Positions 32,953 through 39,934 of a DNA stretch of 39,934 bases are shown one piece after another. The position numbers and the translations under genes are program-made. The notes under the pieces are model-generated. The model was not told the DNA's origin. It searched no databases and was given only the letters and a program-made list of their open reading frames with translations. The first letter of the stretch is position 1. The number at the start of each line of letters is the position of its first letter. Source of the DNA: JAAUTS01 sp038250235 (GTDB taxonomy: Bacteria > Verrucomicrobiota > Verrucomicrobiia > Methylacidiphilales > JAAUTS01); assembly GCA_038250235.1 (NCBI GenBank), contig JBBSCO010000026.1:1-39934 (forward strand). Reading direction: 5' to 3'.

Positions 32953-33689
32953 GCTGAAAAAACCAGTTCAGGTGGGGTGGATTTGAAGACAAAGGCCAAT
33001 CGTTCATCAAGCCCGACACGGCATTCATAAATGGTTTTTGTAAGTCAGCGGATACTGATGCCTTTGCGGTTCTTTTCGATTTTGCCATGAATGCGTTTTT
33101 CAGAGTTTTTTAGTTCCTCTTTTGTCGCTCCATAATTTCGCAGGGCATAGCCGGGGGGCTCGACGGTTACGGGCCGCAGTGCAACAATTTTTCCCTCCAC
33201 CACAATGCCATTATCGAGACGCGAAAGCCAACAAGAGAATAGGATCACAATAAATTTTAAGTTCAGTATCGGAGCGTTGAAGCGACTGTTTGGTTGTATA
33301 CCAAGACCGGAATTTTCATCAAGAGGTTCATGTTCGCCAAAGCAGAAATCTGTCCTGCGGAAGAAAGAACAGGGAGAAAAAGGAATCGAATAGGCCCGGC
33401 AGTGAATTAGCAAAACGTAAGTGGAGAGACAAAGAAACGGGAATACTCTTTCGGACAAAAAGCTGCGAGAGGATAAAGATCCTTCCAATATAAGCGGGCA
33501 CGCCGCGTAAATTCCTTAAAACAGAGATGCCAGCTATTTGCAATATCCCAAAAACCCGTCCGTGCACTCTGCACGAATGCGATCTCTGAATTCTAGTCTT
33601 TGACCTCAAGCTGGACTTCCCCCTCTCTTTCAAAGCACCTTTTCGGGCAAATTCCCGCCCGGAGGCATGGAAACTGCGCTTTAGGAATC
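32953..33689. other. 737-bp region without a confident gene
   Basis: Contains repeat copy B (33330-33493) and several open frames on both strands. A minus-strand frame (33045-33488) has a coding-like end (LDNGIVVEGKIVALRPVTV, then EELKNSEKRIHGKIEKNRK), but no family was recognised and its N-terminus looks random. The stretch is AT-richer than its neighbours, consistent with decayed or acquired DNA. Confidence 0.5.
33330..33493 (+). repeat. Degenerate repeat, copy B
   Basis: Partner of the segment at 30309-30453, with shared blocks in the same order. Slightly longer owing to an insertion of GAATACTCTTTCGGAC between GAGACAAAGAAACGG and AAAAAGCTGCGA. Confidence 0.55.
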
Positions 33690-34040
33690 ATGAAAACAAC
33701 ATTCTGCTTCCTCGCCCTTGCGATGCTCTTCATCGCCTGTGATAAAAAAACCACGGTCACCACGATCAAACCTGATGGCACAAAGGTAACCACTACCGTC
33801 GAAACCCCGATCATGCCTGCTGCCAAATGGAGCCAGGCCAACCTGAATATGATCCATGAGGACATGAGCATGGCCGAAGTTTCAAACGTTCTGGGCGCAC
33901 CGACCAGCACCCGTTCGGAGCCCATCCCCATCGTGGGCGGCACCCAGACCACCTACACCTACCAGTCTCCCAACGCGTCCATCACCATCATCTTCAAAAA
34001 TGACAGGATGAAGGAAAAGTCCGGAACGTTTAATCCCTGA
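33690..34040 (+). CDS. Small lipoprotein with BamE/SmpA-like fold
   Basis: 116 residues from ATG 33690, behind a TTAGGA site. Signal peptide with a lipobox LFIAC, so Cys17 would be lipidated. After a threonine-rich linker the segment NMIHEDMSMAEVSNVLGAPTST followed by TTYTYQSPNASITIIFKNDRMKEKSGTF has the pattern of BamE/SmpA-OmlA and related small two-layer domains. Envelope protein of unknown role; the barrel-assembly link is only by fold. An upstream in-frame start would abolish the signal peptide and is rejected. Confidence 0.8.
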   Translation: MKTTFCFLALAMLFIACDKKTTVTTIKPDGTKVTTTVETPIMPAAKWSQANLNMIHEDMSMAEVSNVLGAPTSTRSEPIPIVGGTQTTYTYQSPNASITIIFKNDRMKEKSGTFNP

Positions 34041-34195
34041 TTTCAGTTTTCAGCCTATAAACAGGCCCCGCATCTGAAAGGCCCGCCAACGGAAACAGAC
34101 TGGACGTTGGAAATGGGCGTCAGAGGGTGGATCGTTTTCGGGCGGAAGGTGCTTTCTGGTTTTGGAACTAGAAACTGAAGACTGAAAATTGATAA
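34041..34195. repeat. Inverted TTTCAGTTTTCAG-type repeat
   Basis: TTTCAGTTTTCAG at 34041-34053 is mirrored by CTGAAGACTGAAAA at about 34177-34190. Such TTTCAG-rich short repeats occur in many genomes; a related stretch follows the OmpA-type gene near 39130-39150. The middle of the region has no gene. Confidence 0.45.
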
Positions 34196-34208
34196 ATCCC
34201 ACGCTACC

Positions 34209-35534
34209 ATGTCCCGATTCGCCAAGGCCCGACAAAAGATCAAGGAGGCCCCACGCCCCTGGTATTTCGGGGTCGGGTGGGTGGTCGGCTGCGTAGTCGG
34301 GGCGGTGTTCCTTTTCACCCTCGCCTGCTTTTTCCTGATTAAACGGTCCGTGGTGAAATACCACACCGAACACGTTTTTCCGGTCTCGCATCCCGGTTTT
34401 TTCCAGGCAGCCCATGCCCTGGCCGATCCCCTTCCAGTTCGAGGCAACAAAATTGATCTTCTCCAGAACGGTGACGAAATCTTCCCGGCCATGCTCAAGG
34501 CCATCGCGGAGGCGGAGACGAGTATCAACTTCGAGGCCTACCTTTTCGAAAGCGGAGAACTGGGCAACCAGTTCATGGAAGCTTTCATCGCCAAAGCCCA
34601 GTCGGGGGTGAAGGTGCGGGTGTTGTTAGATGGAGCCGGATCCGGAACAGGCCTGGACAACAGCGATGTGGATCGGCTGATTCAGGGCGGCTGCGAGTTT
34701 TCGTATTATCATCCGGTCATATCCCTGCGTTTCGACCGGCTTAACATACGTTCCCATCGCCGCGTGATGGTTGTGGATGGCAGGATTGCTTTCACTGGTA
34801 GCGTGGGTTTTTCCGATTTCTGGAGGGGGAATGCCGCCAGCCCGGATTATTGGCGGGACATGCATGCCAGATTGGAGGGACCAATTGTTTCCTCCCTGCA
34901 GGCTGCCTTCCAGCATCACTGGTTCAAGGCCACTGGTTTTACCCTGGACAGTGCGGATAGTTTTCCCGAGCTCAAGCCTGCGGGCAACCTCAAGGCCCAG
35001 GTCGTCATAAGCCATGCCTTTATGCCGTCGCCCATGACCCTGGTGCAGGCCGTGACTTACGCCTCCGCGACCAAAAGCATTTATATCAGCAACGCTTATT
35101 GCGCTCCCAGCGACCAGCAAGTGCAGGCATTGGAAGCAGCCGTGAAGAGGGGAGTCAAAGTCATACTCATCCTGCCCGGCGAGCATAACGATGTGCCCCT
35201 AACCAAAGCGGCGGGCCGCAGCAGCTACGGGGATCTGTTACGTGGCGGGATCGAAATCTACGAATACCAGCCAACCATGCTACACAGCAAAACCATGGTG
35301 GTGGACGGGATTTACTCTGTTTTTGGCAGCAGCAACTTCGACGCCCGCAGCATCCGGATCAATGAAGAACTGGATATCAGCGTCCTTGACGAAACTTTCG
35401 GTCGTGAAATGGAAAAAATCTTCCTGGAAGACCTCAAAAAATCCAAGCCCTATACCCTGGCAGATTTCGAGAAGCGTCCACTTAAAGAACGGATTGTCGA
35501 ATGGCTCATAATTCCATTCCATTCTCAACTTTGA
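34209..35534 (+). CDS. Cardiolipin-synthase-like phospholipase D protein
   Basis: 441 residues with one N-terminal membrane segment (about 21-44), then two PLD domains. The first HKD motif is HRRVMVVDG (His183, Arg185 in place of Lys, Asp190). The second is HSKTMVVDG (His359, Lys361, Asp366), followed by SSNFDARSIRINEEL. Around motif 1 the text INFEAYLFESGELGNQFMEAF and FTGSVGFSDFWRG matches cardiolipin synthases. The family condenses phosphatidylglycerol or transfers phosphatidyl groups in the inner membrane. The Lys-to-Arg change in the first motif is unusual and may alter activity. Monocistronic. Confidence 0.88.
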   Translation: MSRFAKARQKIKEAPRPWYFGVGWVVGCVVGAVFLFTLACFFLIKRSVVKYHTEHVFPVSHPGFFQAAHALADPLPVRGNKIDLLQNGDEIFPAMLKAIAEAETSINFEAYLFESGELGNQFMEAFIAKAQSGVKVRVLLDGAGSGTGLDNSDVDRLIQGGCEFSYYHPVISLRFDRLNIRSHRRVMVVDGRIAFTGSVGFSDFWRGNAASPDYWRDMHARLEGPIVSSLQAAFQHHWFKATGFTLDSADSFPELKPAGNLKAQVVISHAFMPSPMTLVQAVTYASATKSIYISNAYCAPSDQQVQALEAAVKRGVKVILILPGEHNDVPLTKAAGRSSYGDLLRGGIEIYEYQPTMLHSKTMVVDGIYSVFGSSNFDARSIRINEELDISVLDETFGREMEKIFLEDLKKSKPYTLADFEKRPLKERIVEWLIIPFHSQL

Positions 35535-35707
35535 GACTGGAACTTTATTTTGAGCGTATAGCCTGCAGGTAGTGAAGAGGGTTTGGTTCTGTTAACGGAG
35601 AAAAAGAAGTTCCGCCACCCGATTCGCGGGAGGCCGGATCAAGGCCCGGCTGATTACATAACAAAAGAGCCTATTGCCGGAATCCACGGAACCCCGTAAT
35701 TTGAGAT

Positions 35708-38083
35708 ATGCGCTGCGCCCTCCTTCTTTTTCTTTCCGCCGTTTTTCTGTCCAACCTTCCGGCCCAGACTGGGAGTCCAGGCACTGCCGCTCCCGCCATC
35801 ATCGATCTCTCCCAGTTTCAACCTTCGGAAGACGCACTGCTCCAGGAAGCCCTCGGCTTCGTCCAGTCCAAAAACCATAGCCGGGCCATTGCGCTCTTTC
35901 TGGATCTCCTCCGTTATTATCCCGGCGGGCAACATACGGAAGAAGCCCTCTACCGAGTGGCGCGCTCCTATCGCGATCTCGGACGATTCCCGGAAGCCCG
36001 TGAAGCGTTGAGTTTGTTGAAACAGCAAACTCCCGCTTTGAAAGGGGATTGGGTGGAGGCAGCCTTGCTTCTGGAAGGGGAGATGCTGGGTGCCGAGGGT
36101 AAATGGAAAGAGGCCCTGCCTTTCTTCCAACAGGCGGCCGACTCTAAGATCAAGGAAGTCCGGCAACGTTCGGATTATCTGGCCGTGCTGGCGGCGGACA
36201 ATCTGGGCGATCTATCCTTGGCCCGAAAAAATCTGGCCTCGCTCCTTAAAGGAGACGCCACTGATCCCAACCGCGTCTATGCCAATCTCAAGCAGGGAGC
36301 CCTGCTGGCCCAGGAAGGAAAAAATCCCGAGGCCCTGCCCTTTCTGAAGCAGGCCCTTGAAACGGCCAAAGACGATGCCCTCAAATCAGAAGCGGCAGTT
36401 AGGGCAGGCAATCTGGCCTATGACACCAAAAACATCCGCGATGCCATTGGCTATTACGAAGTCGTCAGGAAAACAGCGGCACCCGAATTCTGGAAAAAGT
36501 TGGCTAACTTCGGTCTTGTGCAGTCCTACTTCGCCCTGGCGGATTACAAGGCGGTCGTGCAGGTGTTCAATGAAGTCAGGCCGGCCTTTCCCGACCAGGT
36601 CCGTCCGCAGGTATTTTTTCTTGCGGCCGAAGCCTATCGCCTCAGCGGCTTGAAAGACGGGAAAGCCCAGGCCCTGACTCTTTATGATTTTGTCCTGAAA
36701 GAATTTCCCAAGGATCCCCTGGCCGAGCCTTCCCTCTGGGCGCGCCTTCTTCTCTTCCAGGGAGACAAGAAGACCGCGAAAGAATTTTTATTCGAGACAG
36801 CCCGCTACCTGGCCCTCTATCCGGATTCGCCACGAACCTACACCGTGCAACTGCTGCGGGCCGATGCCACCTACGAGGCAGGTGATTACAAAGCTGCCGC
36901 CCCGATGCTGGAAGCCTTGATCAAAAATGAAGCGGGCTTAAAATCACTCAAAGCCGAAAGCCAGGCCGCCCTGTTTTTCCGTCGTGCCCATGCGGCCTTT
37001 CTCCTCAAGGACAACAAAACCGCCTCGGCCCTTTTTGGAAGAGTGGTGGAAGCCTATCCCGGCCAGTCCTTGATTCCACTGGCCCTGTGGTTCAAGGGTC
37101 AGGCGGAACTTTCCCTTAACCAGAGCGAAGCCGCTCTGAAAAGCTGGACCGCGTTGATTGCCCTGGGTTCCGTTTTTGAGCAGCGCGACCAGCTCCTCTG
37201 GCAGAGTGCCCAGTTGGCCGGTTCTCTGAAAAAATATCCGGAAATGGAAAAGAACCTTCTCGTCTTCGTTAATGAATTCCCCAAGGACAAAAAGCTGGCT
37301 GAAGCGCATGCCCTTCTCGCCCTGGCCCGTCAGGAGCAGGGCGCGGATGCGGATGCCGCCGTGTTCTGGGCCAGAGCCCGCGAACTCGATCAGGAACGTT
37401 ATTTCGTCGAAGCCACCCAGCAGATCATCCGCATTGCCCTTGAAAAATCCGACCTGAAAACCCTGCAGACCGAGGTTGAGGTCTACGATGCCTGGCGTCT
37501 CAAACATGGAAAGGTTCCGGAAATGGCCCTGGAAGTGTATGAATGGCTCGGCCAGGAAACCATGGAGAAAGGTAACGCTGAAAAAGCGGAACCCTATTTA
37601 AGGCGGGTGTTGGCTTCCAGCAAGGACCTCCCCCAACGCAAGCGGGTGCAGCTACGCCTGGCCATGTTGATGTCCCAGTTGAAAAACGCCGGTGCCGCCG
37701 TGCGCGAGTGGCAGGCCTACCGTGTGGATTTCCCCGAAGAAGCCAACCGCAGCCCGGTCCTGGAACCTCTGGCCGAGGCCCAGATCGGCGCGGCGGATTT
37801 TGAGTCGGCCCAAAAACTGGCCGAACAAATTCTCCGCCAGAATCCCGAGGGCGACTACAACGCGAGGGGCCGTCTTTTGTTGGGCGAAGTAGAATTCGGC
37901 AAGCATAACTACAAGGAAGCTGCGAAGCTTTTCTCCGCCGCGGCCCTGTTGGTGCAGGATCCGCAGTTGACCCCACGGGCCCTGTCCCGCGCGGAAAAGT
38001 CCTATCGTCTGGCCGGCGACAACAAGAAAGCAGATGAACTATTGCTCAGGCTGAAAAAAGAATATCCAGATTTCAAGATGTAG
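35708..38083 (+). CDS. Large periplasmic tetratricopeptide-repeat protein
   Basis: 791 residues. Signal peptide MRCALLLFLSAVFLSNLPAQ, then helical TPR/Sel1-like pairs throughout: ALGFVQSKNHSRAIALFLDLLRYYPGGQHTEEALYRVARSYRDLGRFPEAREAL near the start, and similar motifs to RALSRAEKSYRLAGDNKKADELLLRLKKEYPDF at the end. At least a dozen units are visible. Proteins of this type (YbgF/CpoB- and BamD-like) act as scaffolds in envelope assembly. The gene is 65 bp upstream of the TonB-like/OmpA gene and probably in its operon. No catalytic domain. Confidence 0.85.
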   Translation: MRCALLLFLSAVFLSNLPAQTGSPGTAAPAIIDLSQFQPSEDALLQEALGFVQSKNHSRAIALFLDLLRYYPGGQHTEEALYRVARSYRDLGRFPEAREALSLLKQQTPALKGDWVEAALLLEGEMLGAEGKWKEALPFFQQAADSKIKEVRQRSDYLAVLAADNLGDLSLARKNLASLLKGDATDPNRVYANLKQGALLAQEGKNPEALPFLKQALETAKDDALKSEAAVRAGNLAYDTKNIRDAIGYYEVVRKTAAPEFWKKLANFGLVQSYFALADYKAVVQVFNEVRPAFPDQVRPQVFFLAAEAYRLSGLKDGKAQALTLYDFVLKEFPKDPLAEPSLWARLLLFQGDKKTAKEFLFETARYLALYPDSPRTYTVQLLRADATYEAGDYKAAAPMLEALIKNEAGLKSLKAESQAALFFRRAHAAFLLKDNKTASALFGRVVEAYPGQSLIPLALWFKGQAELSLNQSEAALKSWTALIALGSVFEQRDQLLWQSAQLAGSLKKYPEMEKNLLVFVNEFPKDKKLAEAHALLALARQEQGADADAAVFWARARELDQERYFVEATQQIIRIALEKSDLKTLQTEVEVYDAWRLKHGKVPEMALEVYEWLGQETMEKGNAEKAEPYLRRVLASSKDLPQRKRVQLRLAMLMSQLKNAGAAVREWQAYRVDFPEEANRSPVLEPLAEAQIGAADFESAQKLAEQILRQNPEGDYNARGRLLLGEVEFGKHNYKEAAKLFSAAALLVQDPQLTPRALSRAEKSYRLAGDNKKADELLLRLKKEYPDFKM

Positions 38084-38148
38084 GGCGGTCCGGCCCACAC
38101 CCCAGAACAGGCATTGCCGACCAGCCCCCAAGGAGATAGAATTTAATC

Positions 38149-39126
38149 ATGTCCACCATGACAGCCACAACCCGTGAACCCCAACAACCGCTGGCGAGCT
38201 GGATCCTGCTGGCCCTGCTGGCCTCGCTCCTGGTTCATACCATCCTGTTCTTCTGGCTGCGCGGCGTCTATCTTGACTACGGCGCACCGGTGCTCGATCC
38301 CATCGAACCCAAACGCCTCAACCTGAACCGCGCCACCATTGACCCCAAATCCCTGGAAGTAGAAATGCAGAAGCCAACCGGCTTCAATCCCCGGGCCAGC
38401 CAGGATCCCGTTGAAATCAAGCCGGAACAGATCGCCGCTTTCAGCGGTCCACTCAAAGCCCCTTCCATTCCCACGCCGCGCCTGAACGATCCGGCTCCCA
38501 CGCCTCTGAGTGCAGGCAAGGTGGATAATCCGGTGGCGGCTTTCTCCGCTCTGCCGCTTTCAATCGAAGGCAAAATCCCCCAGGCCTCACAGGCCCTGGT
38601 GGGCGAAGCCAGCACGGCTGCCCTGGCCGAGACCAGCAAGGCTTTACAGGGCAACCTGGCCGGAGGAACAGACGCGGGCAGCTCCATAGCAGGATTGCCG
38701 GGAACAAATGAATTGTCAGATCTGGTCAAAACCAAGGACCCGACGGCGTTGGAGCGTCCGGGTTTTCAACCGATCCTCATCCGTCTTTCCAGTGATGTGT
38801 TGTTTGGCTTTGATTCCGCCCAACTGAAACCGGAATCGGAAAAGACCCTGCAGGAACTGGCCACAGCCCTAAGTAAGGCCCTGAGAATCCAGGTTACGGT
38901 GGAAGGTCATAGCGATACCGTGGGCGACGACGTTTATAACCAAAAACTGAGCGAAGACCGGGCCCGCTCCGTGGCCACCTGGCTGAAAGCGAATTCCAGC
39001 CTGGCTCCGGCCAACATCCAATCCAAGGGCTACGGCGAAAGCCGCCCCATCGCCAACGCCACCGGCTCGATTGAAGAACAGGCAAGGAATCGAAGGGTGG
39101 AGATCCGGGTCGAGGCAGAGCGTTAG
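38149..39126 (+). CDS. TonB-like anchored protein with OmpA peptidoglycan-binding domain
   Basis: 325 residues. A cytoplasmic N-terminus and one membrane helix (about 18-40) are followed by a proline/alanine-rich periplasmic linker of about 160 residues. An OmpA_C domain covers about 208-323 (VLFGFDSAQLKPESEKTLQELATAL, VEGHSDTVGDDVYNQKLSEDRARSVATWL, KGYGESRPIANATGSIEEQARNRRVEIRVE). The Asp/Arg pair in the NQKLSEDRARSV and RNRRVEI blocks binds diaminopimelate. The layout resembles TonB/TolA at the N-terminus and Pal/MotB at the C-terminus. It could couple the inner membrane to peptidoglycan. Probably co-transcribed with the TPR gene. Start ATG follows AGGAGA. Confidence 0.85.
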   Translation: MSTMTATTREPQQPLASWILLALLASLLVHTILFFWLRGVYLDYGAPVLDPIEPKRLNLNRATIDPKSLEVEMQKPTGFNPRASQDPVEIKPEQIAAFSGPLKAPSIPTPRLNDPAPTPLSAGKVDNPVAAFSALPLSIEGKIPQASQALVGEASTAALAETSKALQGNLAGGTDAGSSIAGLPGTNELSDLVKTKDPTALERPGFQPILIRLSSDVLFGFDSAQLKPESEKTLQELATALSKALRIQVTVEGHSDTVGDDVYNQKLSEDRARSVATWLKANSSLAPANIQSKGYGESRPIANATGSIEEQARNRRVEIRVEAER

Positions 39127-39262
39127 ACCAGTTTTTAGTTTGGAGTTTTCAGGAGCGGAATAGGACGTTTTTTTCTGGAACTGGTTTTATATGTTTTGGC
39201 AGCTTGGGGCTCTGAGCGTTGTAGGCTCTAGTGTCCTGAAATTGATTTTCCCTTAGAAGCTG

Positions 39263-39412
39263 TTGGAAGTGGCACGTTATATTCATGGATTAAGTCAAGA
39301 GGCCCGGAAAGCACGGCACGATTTCTTGCGACAGACGCGCGGGTGCCTTAGCGAAGAAGACGGGGAGACTTTTGAATCGGCCCTCCAAGGAGCCCGTAAA
39401 CTGGAATCCTGA
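39263..39412 (+). CDS. Small VapB-like antitoxin of a broken TA pair
   Basis: About 49 residues with a possible TTG start at 39263 (GTG 39269 as alternative): EVARYIHGLSQEARKARHDFLRQTRGCLSEEDGETFESALQGARKLES. The pattern resembles small antitoxin-type proteins found before PIN toxins. Its stop overlaps the toxin start as TGATG (39410-39414). The N-terminus may be truncated, as the usual ATG is missing. Confidence 0.55.
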   Translation: MEVARYIHGLSQEARKARHDFLRQTRGCLSEEDGETFESALQGARKLES

Positions 39413-39800
39413 TGGCACAGGCTATCCTGCTGGATGGCAGTGTGGTCATTCCTCATTTGAGAGGCCGACTTGATCTTGCCATTCAGACCCCGGCTCATGA
39501 GACTCTTCTTCTATCATTGATTGCTTTGGGAGGGTTGTCTCAAGGGGTCTTCAAATCGGCACAGCCAGCCAAAAACAGGTTACTGCTTGAAACCTTTCTT
39601 TAAACAGTCTCCGTTCTCAATCCAGATAGGACGACAGCACTGCACCATGCCCGGATCAGTGCTGATCTGGGATTAGGGGAACACTTATTCCAGAAAATGA
39701 TATTAGGATTGCGGCTTTGGCTCTGGAGTGTGATATGTCACTGGCCACCCGGGATACCCACTTTGACCACATCAACGGATTACAACTGTTGCGCTGGTAA
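39412..39800 (+). pseudogene. Broken VapC-type PIN toxin gene
   Basis: Frame one gives MAQAILLDGSVVIPHLRGRL, then LLLSLIALGGLSQGVFKSAQPAKNRLLLETFL and TAA at 39601-39603, probably from a Gln codon. In the same frame TVSVLNPDRTTALHHARISADLG continues, then a frameshift near 39670-39680 leads to RGTLIPENDIRIAALALECDMSLATRDTHFDHINGLQLLRW and TAA at 39798-39800. PIN-domain residues Asp8 (LLDGS), ENDIRIAALALE and TRDTHF are still recognisable. Dead by one stop and one frameshift. Confidence 0.8.
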
Positions 39801-39825
39801 CATCCACATATAAACCTGTCATCGT

Positions 39826-39934
39826 ATGAATAATCTTCCTGAGGCTGATTGGAAAAGTTTGCGTCGGTTAAAGGAGCCGATGCTTGATGAGTTGTCGACG
39901 CGCATCAACCTCGAGGTTCAAGAGTGCCTGGCGC
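39826..39934 (+). CDS. Hypothetical protein, truncated by the window end
   Basis: Starts with ATG 39826: NNLPEADWKSLRRLKEPMLDELSTRINLEVQE. The start resembles a family of small helical proteins with a DWKxLRRL opening; no function is known. It runs off the window edge, so length is unknown. Confidence 0.5.
   Translation, partial: MNNLPEADWKSLRRLKEPMLDELSTRINLEVQECLA

Overview
The window reads like a moderately GC-rich Gram-negative chromosome, most likely Verrucomicrobiota (Opitutae-like). This placement is an inference. It rests on several outer-membrane barrel genes, a TonB receptor, a PepSY membrane protein, an OmpA-type protein, many small toxin-antitoxin remnants, UPF0158 and DUF3024 proteins, and intergenic palindromic repeats built on the core TTAACGCAAAGA. 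No rRNA, tRNA, CRISPR array or phage module was seen.

Layout. 0.1-2.8 kb: an AspT/YidE-type transporter followed by a dead outer-membrane barrel gene. 2.8-5.0 kb: an AraC-type regulator divergent from L-rhamnose isomerase. 5.4-8.1 kb: a two-gene DUF6036-type pair and a two-gene ABC exporter. 8.4-11.7 kb: a P1B-4-like metal ATPase and an EamA transporter. 11.8-15.2 kb: a minus-strand TonB uptake operon in which all three genes are broken, with a structured-RNA candidate ahead of the receptor. 15.2-23.7 kb: a zinc island with a porin, a Fur/Zur repressor, ZnuB, ZnuC, a small anchored protein, ZnuA, a divergent CobW-type GTPase, a decayed IS256-family element and a DUF1826-like protein. 23.8-28.3 kb: a LysR regulator, a small ORF, a BCS1-like AAA ATPase paired with RtcB RNA ligase, and DUF3817. 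28.3-30.3 kb: a VapBC pair, a dead UPF0158 gene and DUF3024. 30.5-33.0 kb: an HxlR regulator divergent from DinB-like and MATE genes. 33.7-39.1 kb: a BamE-like lipoprotein, a cardiolipin-synthase-like PLD, a long TPR protein and a TonB-like/OmpA fusion. 39.2-39.9 kb: a decayed toxin-antitoxin pair and the start of a further gene.

The best-supported circuit is zinc homeostasis. Inverted repeats of the form TTGATAA-N4-TTATCAA lie in front of znuA and the CobW gene, and similar or weaker copies lie in front of the porin and the fur/zur gene itself. The strongest candidate for something little described is the AAA ATPase-RtcB operon. The region also shows active gene decay: six protein genes plus an insertion sequence are visibly inactivated.
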